The position numbers and the translations under genes are program-made. A DNA stretch of 53,355 nucleotides, taken from Clostridia bacterium (lineage in GTDB: Bacteria; Bacillota; Clostridia; Peptostreptococcales; Anaerovoracaceae). The stretch covers positions 1 through 53,355 of the forward strand of contig CAAFTW010000071.1 in NCBI GenBank assembly GCA_900766045.1. Direction: 5' to 3'. Under the pieces are notes generated by a model. It searched no databases, had not been told where the DNA came from, and was given only the letters and a program-made list of their open reading frames with translations. Shown here in pieces: positions 15,341-23,489 of this stretch (positions within the stretch are counted from its first letter, which is position 1; each line of letters starts with the position of its first letter).

Positions 15341-17217
15341 TGATACTGGAAAACAGAACGCAGCTTGACCTGCTTCGTGAAAAATGCGTAGAAAAGAGAA
15401 ATGCCGAAACACGCAGAATACTGGTCTGCGGAGGCACCGGATGTCTTGCCGGAGGCTCGCAGAAACTCTATGAGAAATTCCAGGAACTTACAGATAAATA
15501 CTGTGGTGACCGAAATGTTCAGGTAGAGTTCGGCGAAGAAATTGCGCACACTGGCGTTAAGAAGAGCGGCTGTCACGGATTCTGCGAAATGGGACCGCTC
15601 GTGAGAATCGAGCCGTTTAATTATCTTTATCTGAAGACAAAACTCGAGGACTGCGAGGAAATCTTCAAGACTTCCGTTCTGGAAGGAAAGCCGGTGGAAC
15701 GGCTGATGTACCATCAGGACGGCCATGTATATGAAACGGAAGAGGAAATTCCGTTCTATGCGCGCCAGACACGACTGGTACTGAAAAACTGCGGTCATAT
15801 CGATGCGGAACACATCGAGGATGCTCTGGCGGTCGGCGATTACGAGTCATTTGAAAAGGCACTGTTTGAGATTCCGCCGGAAGAAATCATCCGCATTATT
15901 TCCGACTCCAACCTGAGAGGCCGTGGAGGTGCCGGATTCCCTACAGGCCGCAAGTGGAAGCAGGTTGCGGGACAAAAGGAAAAAACAAGATACGTAGTCT
16001 GCAATGGCGATGAAGGAGATCCGGGCGCCTTCATGGATCGAAGCGTCATGGAAGGCGACCCGCACCGTATGATTGAGGGAATGATGATTGCGGCGTATGC
16101 GGTTCAGGCCAGAGAAGGCTATATCTACGTCCGTGCAGAATACCCGCTTGCCGTAAAACGTCTGCAGATGGCGATCGATCAGGCTGAGCATCTTGGACTT
16201 CTGGGTGATAATATTCTGGGAACTGATTTCAGTTTCCACCTGCATATCAACCGCGGAGCAGGAGCGTTTGTCTGCGGTGAGGGATCCGCGCTGACTGCAT
16301 CCATTGAAGGAAAGCGCGGCATGCCGAGAGTCAAGCCGCCTCGTACTGTTGAAAAAGGACTGTTTGCAAAGCCGACGGTTCTGAACAACGTTGAGACCTA
16401 CGCCAATGTGCCGATGATCATCAAGAACGGTTCTGACTGGTATAAGAGTATCGGACTTCCGGAAAGCCCGGGAACCAAAGCCTTTGCGCTGACCGGAAAT
16501 GTAAAGAACACCGGGTTGATCGAAGTTCCGATGGGAATTACCCTGCGTGAAATTATTTACGATGTCGGCGGCGGAATCAAGGATGATAAAGCATTTAAGG
16601 CGGTACAGATCGGTGGACCTTCAGGCGGATGTCTGACAAAAGATCAGCTGGACTGCTCGATGGACTTTGACTCACTGAAAAAGATCGGCGCCATGATCGG
16701 CTCCGGCGGACTGGTTGTTATGGATGAGTCCACCTGTATGGTTGAAGTTGCGCGTTTCTTCATGAACTTCACGCAGAGAGAAAGCTGCGGAAAGTGCGTG
16801 CCTTGCCGTGAAGGAACCAAGCGTATGCTGGAAATCATGGAGAGAATCGTCCATGGCGAGGGGGAAATGTCTGACCTGGATGAACTGAGAGAACTTGCGG
16901 ACATGATTGAAAACACAGCACTCTGCGGACTCGGAAAGGGCGCTCCAAAGCCGGTTATCAGTGCGATGAATGGATTCCCTGAAGAATTTAAAGAGCACAT
17001 TGTCGATAAGAAGTGCCGCACCCATGTCTGTCAGGACCTGCTGACCTATAAGATTGATCCGGAAAAGTGTAAAGGATGTTCCAAGTGCGCAAGGAACTGC
17101 CCTGCCAAGGCAATCTCCGGCGAAGTAAAGAAGCCGTTTGTCATCGACGCGTCGAAATGTATCAAATGTGGAACGTGTATGGACGGATGTCCGTTCGGCG
17201 CGATTTATAAGGATTAG
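15340..17217 (+). CDS. hydB: [FeFe] hydrogenase subunit HydB (NuoF-like flavoprotein)
   Basis: 625 residues. Order of parts: an N-terminal thioredoxin-like [2Fe-2S] domain (about 20-120; GGTGCLAGGSQKLYE, SGCHGFCEMGPLV), the NuoF FMN/NAD(H) domain (about 190-420; GRGGAGFPTGRKW, GDEGDPGAFMDR, INRGAGAFVCGEGSAL), the NuoF 4Fe-4S motif ESCGKCVPCREGTKR near 485, and a C-terminal double 4Fe-4S ferredoxin (CKGCSKCARNCPAKAI and CIKCGTCMDGCPFGAI). It is the NAD(H)-reactive subunit where flavin-based electron bifurcation or confurcation with ferredoxin is thought to occur. Overlaps hydC by one base and precedes hydA by 27 bases. Confidence 0.95.
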   Translation: MILENRTQLDLLREKCVEKRNAETRRILVCGGTGCLAGGSQKLYEKFQELTDKYCGDRNVQVEFGEEIAHTGVKKSGCHGFCEMGPLVRIEPFNYLYLKTKLEDCEEIFKTSVLEGKPVERLMYHQDGHVYETEEEIPFYARQTRLVLKNCGHIDAEHIEDALAVGDYESFEKALFEIPPEEIIRIISDSNLRGRGGAGFPTGRKWKQVAGQKEKTRYVVCNGDEGDPGAFMDRSVMEGDPHRMIEGMMIAAYAVQAREGYIYVRAEYPLAVKRLQMAIDQAEHLGLLGDNILGTDFSFHLHINRGAGAFVCGEGSALTASIEGKRGMPRVKPPRTVEKGLFAKPTVLNNVETYANVPMIIKNGSDWYKSIGLPESPGTKAFALTGNVKNTGLIEVPMGITLREIIYDVGGGIKDDKAFKAVQIGGPSGGCLTKDQLDCSMDFDSLKKIGAMIGSGGLVVMDESTCMVEVARFFMNFTQRESCGKCVPCREGTKRMLEIMERIVHGEGEMSDLDELRELADMIENTALCGLGKGAPKPVISAMNGFPEEFKEHIVDKKCRTHVCQDLLTYKIDPEKCKGCSKCARNCPAKAISGEVKKPFVIDASKCIKCGTCMDGCPFGAIYKD

Positions 17218-17244
17218 TTCAACGTACCAGAAGGAGGTCAGATT

Positions 17245-18984
17245 ATGGGAAATATGACAATCGACGGAAGGCACGTTGAATTCACCGATGAAAAGAACGT
17301 GCTGACGGTCATCAGAAATGCGGGAATTGATATCCCGACGCTCTGTTATGTTTCAGAGCTTTCTACATACGGCTCCTGCCGTCTGTGTACGGTAGAAGAC
17401 GAGAGAGGAAAAACCTTTGCGTCCTGCTCGGAGAAGCCGAGGGACGGAATGGTGATTTATACGAACACACCGAGACTGATGCATTACCGGAAACTGATTC
17501 TGGAACTGCTTCTCGCGGCACATGAAAGAGACTGCACCACCTGCGTGGTCAGCGGCGGATGCCATCTTCTGGAGCTGGCACAGCGTATGGGTGTAGACAA
17601 TGTCCGCTTTAAGAATACCAGAGAGCCTCAGCCGATTGACCGCAGCTCTTATGGAATTATCCGCAACCCAAATAAGTGTATTCTCTGCGGAGACTGCGTC
17701 CGCATGTGTTCGGATATTCAGGGCATCAATGCCATCGACTTTGCGTACAGAGGAACGGACGCACTGGTAACTCCGGCCTTTAACAAACCGATTTCCGAGA
17801 CAGAATGTGTAACCTGCGGCCAGTGCCGTATCGTCTGTCCAACCGGAGCTATTACCGTAAAGAATGACATTATCCCGGTTTCTGAAGCGCTTGCGGATAA
17901 GAATACAATTGTGGTTGCGCAGATTGCGCCGGCTGTCCGCCTTGCTCTTGGTGATTTGTTCGGAATGCCGAAGGGTGAAAACGTGATGGGTAGAATTGTC
18001 AATGTTCTTCACCGCCTTGGATTCGATGAAGTTTATGATACGAACTACGGTGCGGACCTGACCGTTCTGGAGGAGTCAAAAGAATTCCTGGAAAGGCTGT
18101 CGTCCGGGCACGATCTTCCGTTGTTCACATCCTGCTGCCCGGCCTGGGTAAAGCACTGTGAAATCAAGTATCCGGAGCTGGCAAATCATATTTCTACCTG
18201 CCGCTCGCCGATGGAGATGTTCGGCGCAGTCATCCGGGAATACTATAAGAATCCGGAGCATAACGAAGGAAAGAAGATTGTAAGCGTTGCTATTATGCCG
18301 TGCACAGCCAAGAAGGAGGAAATTCACCGTCCGGAATCCATGAACAAGGGTCAGCGGAATGTCGATTATGTTCTGACAACGGAAGAACTGGCATCCATGA
18401 TTGAGCGGTCCGGAATCGTATTCGATAAGACCGATATTGAATCTGCCGATGTTCCGTTCGGAATCGGGTCCGGAAGCGGAATGATTTTCGGTGTAACCGG
18501 AGGTGTAACGGAAGCCGTTATGCGCCGCCTGAACCACGGTCATGACCGTACCGCAATGGCGGACATCAAGAACAGCGGTGTCCGCGGCATGGAAGGGATC
18601 AAGGAGTTCACTTACCGTTATAACGGACGCGACCTGCACTTTGCCGTTGTCAGCGGGCTGAAAAATGCCGATACCATCATGGAGCAGATCAAACACGGCG
18701 AGAAGCGCTATGACTTCGTGGAAGTTATGGCCTGCCCGAGAGGCTGCATCATGGGAGGCGGTCAGCCGGCCAAGTCCGGTCCGAGAACCCGTGCCGCCCG
18801 CTATAAAGGAATTTATGAAACCGATATTAACACCCAGATCAAGAAGTCTGATGAGAACCCGATGGTTACCATGCTTTACGACGGACTTCTTAAGGGAAAG
18901 ACACACGAACTGCTGCATCGGAATTTTGAGGAGGCAGAGCGCGTGAAAGCAGAAAAAGGAAAAGCTGCTCAGGGAGAAAATTAA
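17245..18984 (+). CDS. hydA: [FeFe] hydrogenase catalytic subunit HydA
   Basis: 579 residues. N-terminal [2Fe-2S] domain (cysteines in IPTLCYVS, SCRLCTVED, FASC), a His-Cys3 4Fe-4S site (ERDCTTCVVSGGC), a two-cluster ferredoxin domain (CILCGDCVRMC, CVTCGQCRIVCPTGAI), then the H-cluster domain with all three signatures: FTSCCPAWVKHCE (about 292), IMPCTAKKEE (about 350) and EVMACPRGCIMGGGQP (about 493), plus the small-subunit-like tail. With hydB and hydC this makes a bifurcating-type (group A3-like) cytosolic enzyme that evolves H2 from NADH plus reduced ferredoxin, or runs in reverse. AAGGAGG precedes the ATG. The maturases HydE/F/G are not in the window. Confidence 0.97.
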   Translation: MGNMTIDGRHVEFTDEKNVLTVIRNAGIDIPTLCYVSELSTYGSCRLCTVEDERGKTFASCSEKPRDGMVIYTNTPRLMHYRKLILELLLAAHERDCTTCVVSGGCHLLELAQRMGVDNVRFKNTREPQPIDRSSYGIIRNPNKCILCGDCVRMCSDIQGINAIDFAYRGTDALVTPAFNKPISETECVTCGQCRIVCPTGAITVKNDIIPVSEALADKNTIVVAQIAPAVRLALGDLFGMPKGENVMGRIVNVLHRLGFDEVYDTNYGADLTVLEESKEFLERLSSGHDLPLFTSCCPAWVKHCEIKYPELANHISTCRSPMEMFGAVIREYYKNPEHNEGKKIVSVAIMPCTAKKEEIHRPESMNKGQRNVDYVLTTEELASMIERSGIVFDKTDIESADVPFGIGSGSGMIFGVTGGVTEAVMRRLNHGHDRTAMADIKNSGVRGMEGIKEFTYRYNGRDLHFAVVSGLKNADTIMEQIKHGEKRYDFVEVMACPRGCIMGGGQPAKSGPRTRAARYKGIYETDINTQIKKSDENPMVTMLYDGLLKGKTHELLHRNFEEAERVKAEKGKAAQGEN

Positions 18985-19046
18985 GTTTCCTGCACGGAAA
19001 GAATCTGAGTATCATGGCATGGTCATTGCATGACTGAGATACAAGA

Positions 19047-19096
19047 GAGAGCCTGGAATTCGCGGATTGACGCGGAGTGCAGGCTCTCGTTTTTTT
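19047..19096 (+). terminator. Terminator of the hydrogenase operon
   Basis: GAGAGCCTG (19047) pairs with CAGGCTCTC (19080-19088), followed by GTTTTTTT. Confidence 0.88.
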
Positions 19097-19138
19097 GAGG
19101 GTGTAAAGTATTCGTGGGAGTTTAGAAAATGGAAAAGG

Positions 19139-19188
19139 GATCTCCAGGCACAGGGCTGCGTACAGCTCACAGAAAAAGCCTGGAGATC
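19139..19188. repeat. Inverted repeat before the sigma factor gene
   Basis: GATCTCCAGGC (19139-19149) and GCCTGGAGATC (19178-19188) are perfect 11-base complements around 28 bases. No U-tract follows on either strand. The 369-base gap 18985-19353 otherwise holds the hydrogenase terminator and the ECF promoter; no gene is supported. Confidence 0.6.
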
Positions 19189-19293
19189 GGTCAACAAAAC
19201 TCCAATCCGCTCTTGACATCATCTTTGTCTGTATTAAGCTTTCTAAGGAAATTACCGGCAGTCAGAAGTTCATAAATAAATACACATAAAACT

Positions 19294-19322
19294 TGTAACG
19301 AATTGCGGTCTCATCCGTCTAA
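19294..19322 (+). promoter_or_regulatory. ECF-type promoter (TGTAACG - 15 - CGTCTAA)
   Basis: TGTAACG at 19294 and CGTCTAA at 19316 with a 15-base spacer match the AAC -35 and CGTC -10 pattern of ECF sigma promoters, 32 bases before the sigma gene. It suggests the sigma factor transcribes its own operon. Known pattern; self-regulation is inference. Confidence 0.7.
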
Positions 19323-19353
19323 CTAATGAACTTGAAAGGAGAGGAGGTGAAGC

Positions 19354-19896
19354 ATGCTGGATTTTGAGTCGCTGTATCGGACATACTATATGAAAATCTA
19401 TTCTTATGTCATGACGCTGGTGAAAAATGCGGATGCTGCGGAGGAAATCACGCAGAAAGCGTTTTTCAAAGCTATAAATACCCAGAAACGGCAGAGTTTC
19501 CGGGGACAGTCCAGTGAATATACCTGGCTGGCATCAATCGCGAAGAACCTGGCCATGGATTATTTCCGGGCACAGAAAAAACGCGCTGAGATGCCGGAAG
19601 AAGAGCCGCCCGACCCTCATCCGGCTGCGGAAATGCTGGTCCGTCAGAAAGAGTCGGCTATGCAGATCCATTTTCTCCTTCATCAGATGAAAGAACCGTA
19701 TAAAGAGGTCTTCCAGCTGCGGGTGTTCGGAGAATTGTCCTTTAAGGAAATCGGGATGATCTTCTCGAAGACGGAGAACTGGGCGAGGGTGACCTACCAT
19801 CGGGCAAAATTAAAGCTGCAGGAGCAAGTCCGGCAGGAGGAATCCGCATCGCCTGAAGAAGCCGGGCCGGCGTGCGGCGGTCCGCGTAAATCATAG
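19354..19896 (+). CDS. ECF-family RNA polymerase sigma factor
   Basis: 180 residues. Region 2 is seen in FESLYRTYYMKIYSYVMTLV and AEEITQKAFFKAI, with the DNA-melting part ending YTWLASIAKNLAMDYFRAQK; region 4 is the helix-turn-helix LRVFGELSFKEIGMIFSKTE followed by WARVTYHRAKLKLQEQ. Sigma-70 region 3 is absent, as expected for an ECF factor. The strong GGAGGTGA precedes the ATG. The next gene, 20 bases on, is a zinc-finger membrane anti-sigma, so the sigma is probably held inactive until an envelope signal releases it. The signal is unknown. Confidence 0.93.
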   Translation: MLDFESLYRTYYMKIYSYVMTLVKNADAAEEITQKAFFKAINTQKRQSFRGQSSEYTWLASIAKNLAMDYFRAQKKRAEMPEEEPPDPHPAAEMLVRQKESAMQIHFLLHQMKEPYKEVFQLRVFGELSFKEIGMIFSKTENWARVTYHRAKLKLQEQVRQEESASPEEAGPACGGPRKS

Positions 19897-19916
19897 ACAG
19901 AGAGGATGAGATAAAG

Positions 19917-21026
19917 TTGAAAAATATGGAAATTATGAAAACTGATAAAGTAAAAAGGCTGGGAATCGGGGACAGCAGGCTGGATCGCTGCAGCCGTGTT
20001 TCTTCTGCGCCGGAAAGCCCGGAAAAGTCTGCGGCGCCTGGAACTGACAGACGCTGCAGAAAGAACAGCCCGGCAGAGTGCGCCGTGGTCCGTGATCTTC
20101 TGCCGATGTATGTCGATGATGTCTGCTCGGAAGAAAGCAGGAAGTTCGTCCGCCGCCATCTGGAAAGCTGTCCGGAATGTTTGCAGATCTGCAGAGATCT
20201 GCAGAATGAGGAAATCGAAAATGCTCTGAAAACCGAGAAAAATAACGTTCTGAAACACCATGCCCTGCAGGAAAAAAGCCGGGCATTCCGTGCGGGACTT
20301 ATTATTTCCGGGATTCTGCTGCTGCCGGTGATTATCGTCATGATTGTTGCTGCGGCAGGCGGGGCAGAGGCGCGTATGATTCCGGTGCTTGGGGCGTCGA
20401 TGTTTCTGGTCGCAGCCTTTACTGCAATTCCGCTGCTTTCAAAAAGTCAGCGCATGGCAAAAGTGACCGGATTCGGCATGGCCGGGCTGCTGCTGGTTGA
20501 ATTGTTTTATGGATTGTTTTACAGCGGGCGTTTTCCGGCAGCTGTCATGGCGTCTACGGTGTTCGGCGTTTCCGTTCCGCTGTTTCCGCTGTTCATCCGC
20601 AGCATCGAGCTTCCGGAATCCCTGCAGAATAAAAAAGCACTAATGACGATGCTCTGGGACACGGTCTGGTTTTACCTGATGCTGCTGGCAGATACGGATA
20701 CCATGCACGATTTCAAGATTGGCGCTCTGATCGGTACGTATTTTCTGGTCATGGCATGGCTGATCTTCGGTGTTACCCGTCTGTCCAAGCTCAGCCGCAC
20801 ATTCCGGACCGGCCTGATCTTCATGATTACCGGGAGCATGCTGGGCTGCATCAGAAATCAGATCATGATCAGACAGGACACGATCCCGCGGTTATTCTAT
20901 GCGCCGTGGCAGTTTAGCGGTGACCAGAATTATCATATGATTGTCTTTATGATCGGGATTATTGGATTTCTGGTATTTCTGGTGGTCAGCCTGCTTCGCA
21001 GACATGGCAGAGCCTGTGAAAAGTAG
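19917..21026 (+). CDS. Membrane anti-sigma factor with zinc finger
   Basis: 369 residues from a TTG start at 19917 (an ATG three codons later is an alternative). The N-terminal cytosolic part holds the zinc anti-sigma motif H81-x3-C85-x2-C88 (HLESCPEC) after CAVVRDLLPMYVDDVC, as in ZAS proteins that bind ECF sigma factors. From about residue 120 there are some eight hydrophobic segments, many more than the single anchor of classic RsiW-type factors, so the membrane part itself may be the sensor. It ends in a short basic tail. The gene is 20 bases downstream of the sigma gene and is followed by a strong terminator. Confidence 0.88.
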   Translation: MKNMEIMKTDKVKRLGIGDSRLDRCSRVSSAPESPEKSAAPGTDRRCRKNSPAECAVVRDLLPMYVDDVCSEESRKFVRRHLESCPECLQICRDLQNEEIENALKTEKNNVLKHHALQEKSRAFRAGLIISGILLLPVIIVMIVAAAGGAEARMIPVLGASMFLVAAFTAIPLLSKSQRMAKVTGFGMAGLLLVELFYGLFYSGRFPAAVMASTVFGVSVPLFPLFIRSIELPESLQNKKALMTMLWDTVWFYLMLLADTDTMHDFKIGALIGTYFLVMAWLIFGVTRLSKLSRTFRTGLIFMITGSMLGCIRNQIMIRQDTIPRLFYAPWQFSGDQNYHMIVFMIGIIGFLVFLVVSLLRRHGRACEK

Positions 21027-21086
21027 TCCGGCGGACGGGGAAGGGCTTTAGACCTGGAGAAGAGCATTCAGTATTATTATTGCCCT

Positions 21087-21140
21087 GGGATACAGTGTGC
21101 AGAGATAGAAGAGAATTCTGTGTGACTGTATCCCGTTTTT
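21087..21140 (+). terminator. Terminator of the sigma/anti-sigma operon
   Basis: GGGATACAGT (21087) pairs with ACTGTATCCC (21125-21134), with further G-U rich pairing inside, followed by GTTTTT. Confidence 0.85.
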
Positions 21141-21210
21141 ACCTGAAACTGCAGATTACTGGATGAATTGAGGCGCCGGATGTGCGGGTTGTGTGTATAT
21201 ATGCGTGTCT

Positions 21211-21348
21211 ATGTATGTTTTTGTATATGATCTGGAGCTCATATCTGATGCCGCAGAGAATGCGCAGGTCATAGAATTGCCGGATTCTGATTATGTTCTG
21301 CTGTCTGAGGAGGATATTGAGAAAGAGGTCAACGAAGGTACGGCTTGA
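21211..21348 (+). CDS. Small acidic frame at the edge of the TetR block
   Basis: A 45-codon frame from ATG 21211 whose translation looks protein-like and acidic: VYDLELISDAAENAQVIELP, then SDYVLLSEEDIEKEVNEGTA and a stop. Its last 20 bases overlap the 3' end of the convergent TetR gene. There is no clear ribosome site, so it may be the tail of a gene cut off when the neighbouring block arrived. I do not recognise the family. Confidence 0.35.
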   Translation: MYVFVYDLELISDAAENAQVIELPDSDYVLLSEEDIEKEVNEGTA

Positions 21349-21937
21349 GGTAATTCCCGATGATGCGGTAGACGGACTCGCGGATATCCATATCGCCATT
21401 CACAAGGCACCACTCGAATACGCAGCCCTTGATAATCGTGCAGATGTCCATGCATGCAGTGTGGACATCTGTTTTTGCGTCCACATATCCTGCGTCCAGA
21501 GCAGCCTGCAGCTCGATTTCACTTCTTGCCATGACTGTATCAGGAGCAAAGCAGCCATCTTTCTCTCCCATATAGGCGGAGAGCGACAGATTGGAAGTTG
21601 AGTAGAAACTCTTCATGAAGTCTTCTCCGAGATCAAGGTACAGATCAATGAGCATCATATACAGCTCGCTGATCCTTGATGCTATGTCGGAAAGAGGAGT
21701 CTTCAGCTCAGCATCATTGAATGAGGTAGTGCGGACGAAGAACATCATCAGGTCGTCCTTATCACGAAAATAGTGGTAGAAGGTCCCGATCGAAACATCT
21801 GCTTCTCTGCATACTCCGCGTACTGTTATGTGATCAGCGCTTTTTGTTTTTATGAGATGAACTGTAGCGTCGATGATCTTTTGCTTATTATCTTCATTGC
21901 TGTCTGTTTTGACCGGACGTCCGCTCTTGCGTGGCAT
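21329..21937 (-). CDS. TetR/AcrR-family repressor
   Basis: 202 residues. The N-terminal helix-turn-helix is typical: KQKIIDATVHLIKTKSADHI, then RGVCREADVSIGTFYHYFRD. The C-terminal ligand domain is diverse, as usual, and contains LYLDLGEDFMKSFYSTSNLS. It is divergent from the frnE-MBL-OYE-nitroreductase operon across 154 bases that contain an 18-base palindrome lying between the -35 and -10 boxes of promoters pointing both ways. It therefore most likely represses that operon and itself until a small toxic ligand binds. The ligand is unknown; electrophiles or quinones would fit the enzymes. Confidence 0.93.
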   Translation of the reverse strand: MPRKSGRPVKTDSNEDNKQKIIDATVHLIKTKSADHITVRGVCREADVSIGTFYHYFRDKDDLMMFFVRTTSFNDAELKTPLSDIASRISELYMMLIDLYLDLGEDFMKSFYSTSNLSLSAYMGEKDGCFAPDTVMARSEIELQAALDAGYVDAKTDVHTACMDICTIIKGCVFEWCLVNGDMDIRESVYRIIGNYLKPYLR

Positions 21938-21995
21938 GGGATGACCTCATCTTTCTTTTTGTAGAAAAAAATTATAACAAGTTATATTATCTCTA

Positions 21996-22029
21996 TTGAC
22001 ATTATAGAACATGTTCTATATTATAGCAA
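21996..22029. promoter_or_regulatory. Divergent promoters with TetR operator
   Basis: TTGACA (21996), 17 bases, TATTAT (22019) drive the plus-strand operon. On the minus strand TTGCTA and TATAAT with a 17-base spacer drive the TetR gene. The perfect palindrome TATAGAACATGTTCTATA (22003-22020) fills both spacers. A half-site, CGTGTTCTA, follows at 22045. The layout implies simultaneous repression of both directions. Confidence 0.85.
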
Positions 22030-22091
22030 GTGTCAAATAATAAAACGTGTTCTAATAAATCTGCACAGAAGCAGACAGAAAGAAGGCATAT

Positions 22092-22817
22092 ATGAAAATC
22101 ACTTACTGGTCGGACTACGCATGTCCTTACTGCTATATAGGCGAAGCAAGGATGAAGAAAGCTCTGGAAGAGATCGCTGAGAATGAAAACGTGAATGTTG
22201 AGATCGAGATGAAGGCGTTCCAGCTGGATCCTTCTGCAGGCGAGCATGCGACAGGGGATACACAGACAAGATTCGCTAAGAAGTATGGTCTGTCATATGA
22301 GCACGCAGGAAGGTCGGTCGAGCATATCTCGGAGATGGGAAGGGACGAAGGTATCGACTTCAGATATGCAACCACACTTTTCACCAATACCATGGATGCT
22401 CACAGACTGACCAAGCTCGCTCAGAGTAAGGATGATCCTGAGATAGCAGACAAAGTAATTGAGAGATTATTTGCAGCATACTTCACAGATAATAAAGAGC
22501 TAGCGAATAAAGAACTGCTGCAGCAGATCGGTGAGGAGTGCGGACTCGACTCAGACGAAGTAGGAGATCTGCTTGCATCGGATAAATACAGAGACGAGGT
22601 CATCGCCGATGAGACTCAGGCATCAGCCTATGGAATCCATGCTGTTCCGTTCTTTGTTATCGGAGAGTATGGCATCTCAGGAGCACAGACAACGGAAGGC
22701 ATGAAGCAGACGATGCTCAGGGTGCTCGGAGAGGAAAAGCTGGCCAAAGCAGCCAAAGCCGCACAGACATCCGGAGGCATGACATGCGGGCCTGATGGCT
22801 GTGAGCTTCACTTCTAG
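22092..22817 (+). CDS. DsbA-family dithiol oxidoreductase, FrnE-like
   Basis: 241 residues with a DsbA fold of the FrnE/2-hydroxychromene isomerase-like group: KITYWSDYACPYCYIGEARM with the CPYC redox pair at residues 11-14, the all-alpha insertion in the middle (ATTLFTNTMDAHRLTKLA), the cis-proline loop GIHAVPFFVIG and a C-terminal GMTCGPDGCELHF. The last contains a second cysteine pair (CGPDGC), as seen in FrnE-type disulfide isomerases. No signal peptide, so it acts in the cytosol. First gene of the TetR-controlled operon, 12 bases before the MBL gene; it may repair or form thiol adducts. Confidence 0.9.
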   Translation: MKITYWSDYACPYCYIGEARMKKALEEIAENENVNVEIEMKAFQLDPSAGEHATGDTQTRFAKKYGLSYEHAGRSVEHISEMGRDEGIDFRYATTLFTNTMDAHRLTKLAQSKDDPEIADKVIERLFAAYFTDNKELANKELLQQIGEECGLDSDEVGDLLASDKYRDEVIADETQASAYGIHAVPFFVIGEYGISGAQTTEGMKQTMLRVLGEEKLAKAAKAAQTSGGMTCGPDGCELHF

Positions 22818-22829
22818 AGGGTCTCGGCG

Positions 22830-23456
22830 ATGATAAGACGGATACCTCTGAGAGGCTGCTTCGATGTCAACGCATACTTCTATATAGATGACGCGTCCGG
22901 TCACGGATTTCTGATTGACCCCGGCGCTCAGCCTGATAAGGTGATGTCGATAGTCAGGAGGAATGGCTGGACGATCGAAAAGATCCTGCTCACTCACGGA
23001 CATTTCGATCACATGGGCGCAGCAAGTGAACTTAGGGACTTGCTTGGGGCAGGAATCTATGCATTCGACAGGACCGGACTGATGCTGCAGGATGCACACA
23101 CCAACCTTTCAGCACTTTGCGGACCCGCGATAACGATAGACGGCGCGATTCCGCTGACTGACGGAGAAACGATATCTCTGGAAAGTGATCCGTCGTTTTG
23201 CCTGAAGGTGATGCACACTCCGGGCCATACGCCGGATTCAGTGACATTCTTCAGCGAGAGGGACAAGGTCGCTTTTGTCGGAGACACCATATTCAAGGCG
23301 GGTATAGGCAGTTGGGGATATCCCGGCGGTAATAAAACCAACCTCATAAAGAGCATTATGGAGCGCATTTTCGCGCTGCCTGATGAGACAGTACTCTGCT
23401 CGGGGCATTCAGAGCAGACAACAATAGGGACAGAGAAGAGACGTTACAGCCTGTAG
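22830..23456 (+). CDS. MBL-fold hydrolase, glyoxalase II-like
   Basis: 208 residues of the metallo-beta-lactamase fold. The metal motif THGHFDHMGA (about 55-64), HTPGHTPDSVTFF (about 131), VGDTIFKAGIGSW and the last histidine in CSGHSEQTTIGTEK are all present, typical of the GloB-like short MBL proteins that hydrolyse thioesters or related substrates. It begins 12 bases after the frnE-like gene; a weak AGAGGG precedes the ATG. In this operon it could cleave a thiol conjugate released during detoxification, but that is inference. Confidence 0.88.
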   Translation: MIRRIPLRGCFDVNAYFYIDDASGHGFLIDPGAQPDKVMSIVRRNGWTIEKILLTHGHFDHMGAASELRDLLGAGIYAFDRTGLMLQDAHTNLSALCGPAITIDGAIPLTDGETISLESDPSFCLKVMHTPGHTPDSVTFFSERDKVAFVGDTIFKAGIGSWGYPGGNKTNLIKSIMERIFALPDETVLCSGHSEQTTIGTEKRRYSL

Positions 23457-23489
23457 TTAAACACCTTATTGAAAGAGAGGAGAATAAAG

